NCBI GenBank assembly: GCA_963823165.1
Contig: CAWGKV010000024.1
Coordinates: 62,001-126,000 of the forward strand
DNA length: 64,000 nt
DNA from: Roseiarcus sp963823165
Lineage (GTDB): Bacteria; Pseudomonadota; Alphaproteobacteria; Rhizobiales; Beijerinckiaceae
Direction of reading: 5' to 3'
The notes below the pieces were generated by a model that saw nothing but the letters and a program-made list of their open reading frames with translations, ran no database searches and was not told the origin of the DNA. Position numbers and translations under genes: made by a program. Positions 63,586 to 64,000 of the stretch are shown here, one piece after another (within the stretch, counting starts at the first letter, position 1; every line of letters begins with the position of its first letter).

Positions 63586-64000
63586 TTACGTCGGCGCTTT
63601 CTCCCAAAGCCTGCGATAGACGGCGACGATCTCGTCGACTTCCCGGTCTCGGCTGAAGCCTTCGGCGACTCTGGCGCGAGCGCGCGCGCCCATGGGCGCG
63701 ATTCGCTCGGGATCGCGCATCAGGGGCTCGATCGCGGCGACCAGCGCCTCCACGTCGTCGATTGGCGCGAGATGGCCGGTGTCCCCGTCGGCGATGACGG
63801 TCTCCGCCGCCCCCGCGCGCGTCGCGACGACGGCGTCGCTAGCAGCCATCGCCTCGAGCATCGTGAGGCCGAAGCCCTCGACGCGGGAGGCGAAGACGTA
63901 GATCGAGATCCGCTGGTACCACAGCGGCACCTCCTCGATCGGCAACTCGCCGAGGAAGCGGATGCGCTCGGCGAGCCCCGCCGAGGCGATGCGCTGCTTC
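63586..64000 (-). CDS. Glycosyltransferase family 4, C-terminal part, cut by window edge
   Basis: Frame is open to the right edge; the last 137 residues of the protein are visible. RIRFLGELPIEEVPLWYQ, then VFASRVEGFGLTMLEAMAAS (the EX7E donor-binding motif) and AETVIADGDTGHL are classic GT4 landmarks. It transfers sugar from a nucleotide donor, likely in cell-surface glycan synthesis. The N-terminal acceptor domain lies outside the window. Confidence 0.88.
   Translation of the reverse strand, partial: KQRIASAGLAERIRFLGELPIEEVPLWYQRISIYVFASRVEGFGLTMLEAMAASDAVVATRAGAAETVIADGDTGHLAPIDDVEALVAAIEPLMRDPERIAPMGARARARVAEGFSRDREVDEIVAVYRRLWEKAPT

Overview
This is a GC-rich window whose gene content and family affinities point to an alphaproteobacterium of the Hyphomicrobiales (Rhizobiales), perhaps a Beijerinckiaceae- or Methylocystaceae-like soil or freshwater organism. 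The lineage is inferred from protein resemblance (FixJ, the Rhizobiales-type repeats, small conserved alphaproteobacterial proteins). No rRNA or tRNA gene was seen, so it is not proven. Gene density is high, operons often show 4-bp ATGA overlaps, and several intergenic stretches carry palindromic repeats.

Layout. 1-7.6 kb: trehalose/glycogen metabolism (treY cut by the left edge, glgX/treX), a Rieske-AIF type ferredoxin reductase, a BON protein and a manganese catalase. 7.7-14.1 kb: a small Tat-signal protein, then a four-gene sugar ABC importer of the YtfQ-YtfR-YtfT-YjfF type with a divergent LacI regulator. 14.4-19.0 kb: a self-sufficient CYP102-type P450-reductase fusion and an orphan 6-phospho-3-hexuloisomerase. 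19.0-25.0 kb: an accessory region with an IS5-family element, a large di-heme peroxidase-like protein, a duplicated fibronectin-III-like protein, a RAYT remnant and dispersed repeats. 25.1-32.3 kb: ThiE-like and Sel1 proteins, edd, an orphan pilus/secretin N-domain protein, DUF1499, a periplasmic chorismate mutase and two stand-alone receiver proteins. 32.3-34.3 kb: REP palindromes interleaved with two near-identical RAYT transposases. 34.4-43.1 kb: an ABC-2 exporter, a small lipoprotein, a second REP array, a TonB-like protein, a PBP4-type D,D-peptidase, glutamate racemase and aminopeptidase N. 43.5-49.7 kb: a PAS histidine kinase, a truncated FixL-like kinase coupled to an intact FixJ, a double cold-shock protein, a cyclic-nucleotide-binding protein and an AcuI-type reductase. 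50.8-53.9 kb: a SRAP protein, a frameshifted tag, an HD hydrolase and a small phosphatase. 59.4-63.6 kb: katG, divergent oxyR, and a 2OG-Fe(II) oxygenase. A glycosyltransferase runs off the right edge.

The most unusual segment is 54.2-58.9 kb. It is visibly AT-richer than its surroundings, opens with a near-consensus sigma70 promoter, and encodes two DUF2589-like proteins (one fused to two Ig-like domains, one ending in an Ig-like strand pattern), an unrecognised 132-residue protein, a di-heme cytochrome c-like protein and a 78-residue zinc-ribbon protein, all on one strand. This looks like a transferred cassette of unknown function and is the best candidate here for an undescribed system.

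Two other themes recur. Oxidative-stress defence appears as Mn catalase, KatG with OxyR and a palindromic operator candidate, and the di-heme peroxidase-like protein. Repeat-driven plasticity appears as REP/RAYT expansion, a repeated two-part cassette at 24.4-24.9 and 49.8-50.6 kb, a MITE-like palindrome, and several gene remnants.
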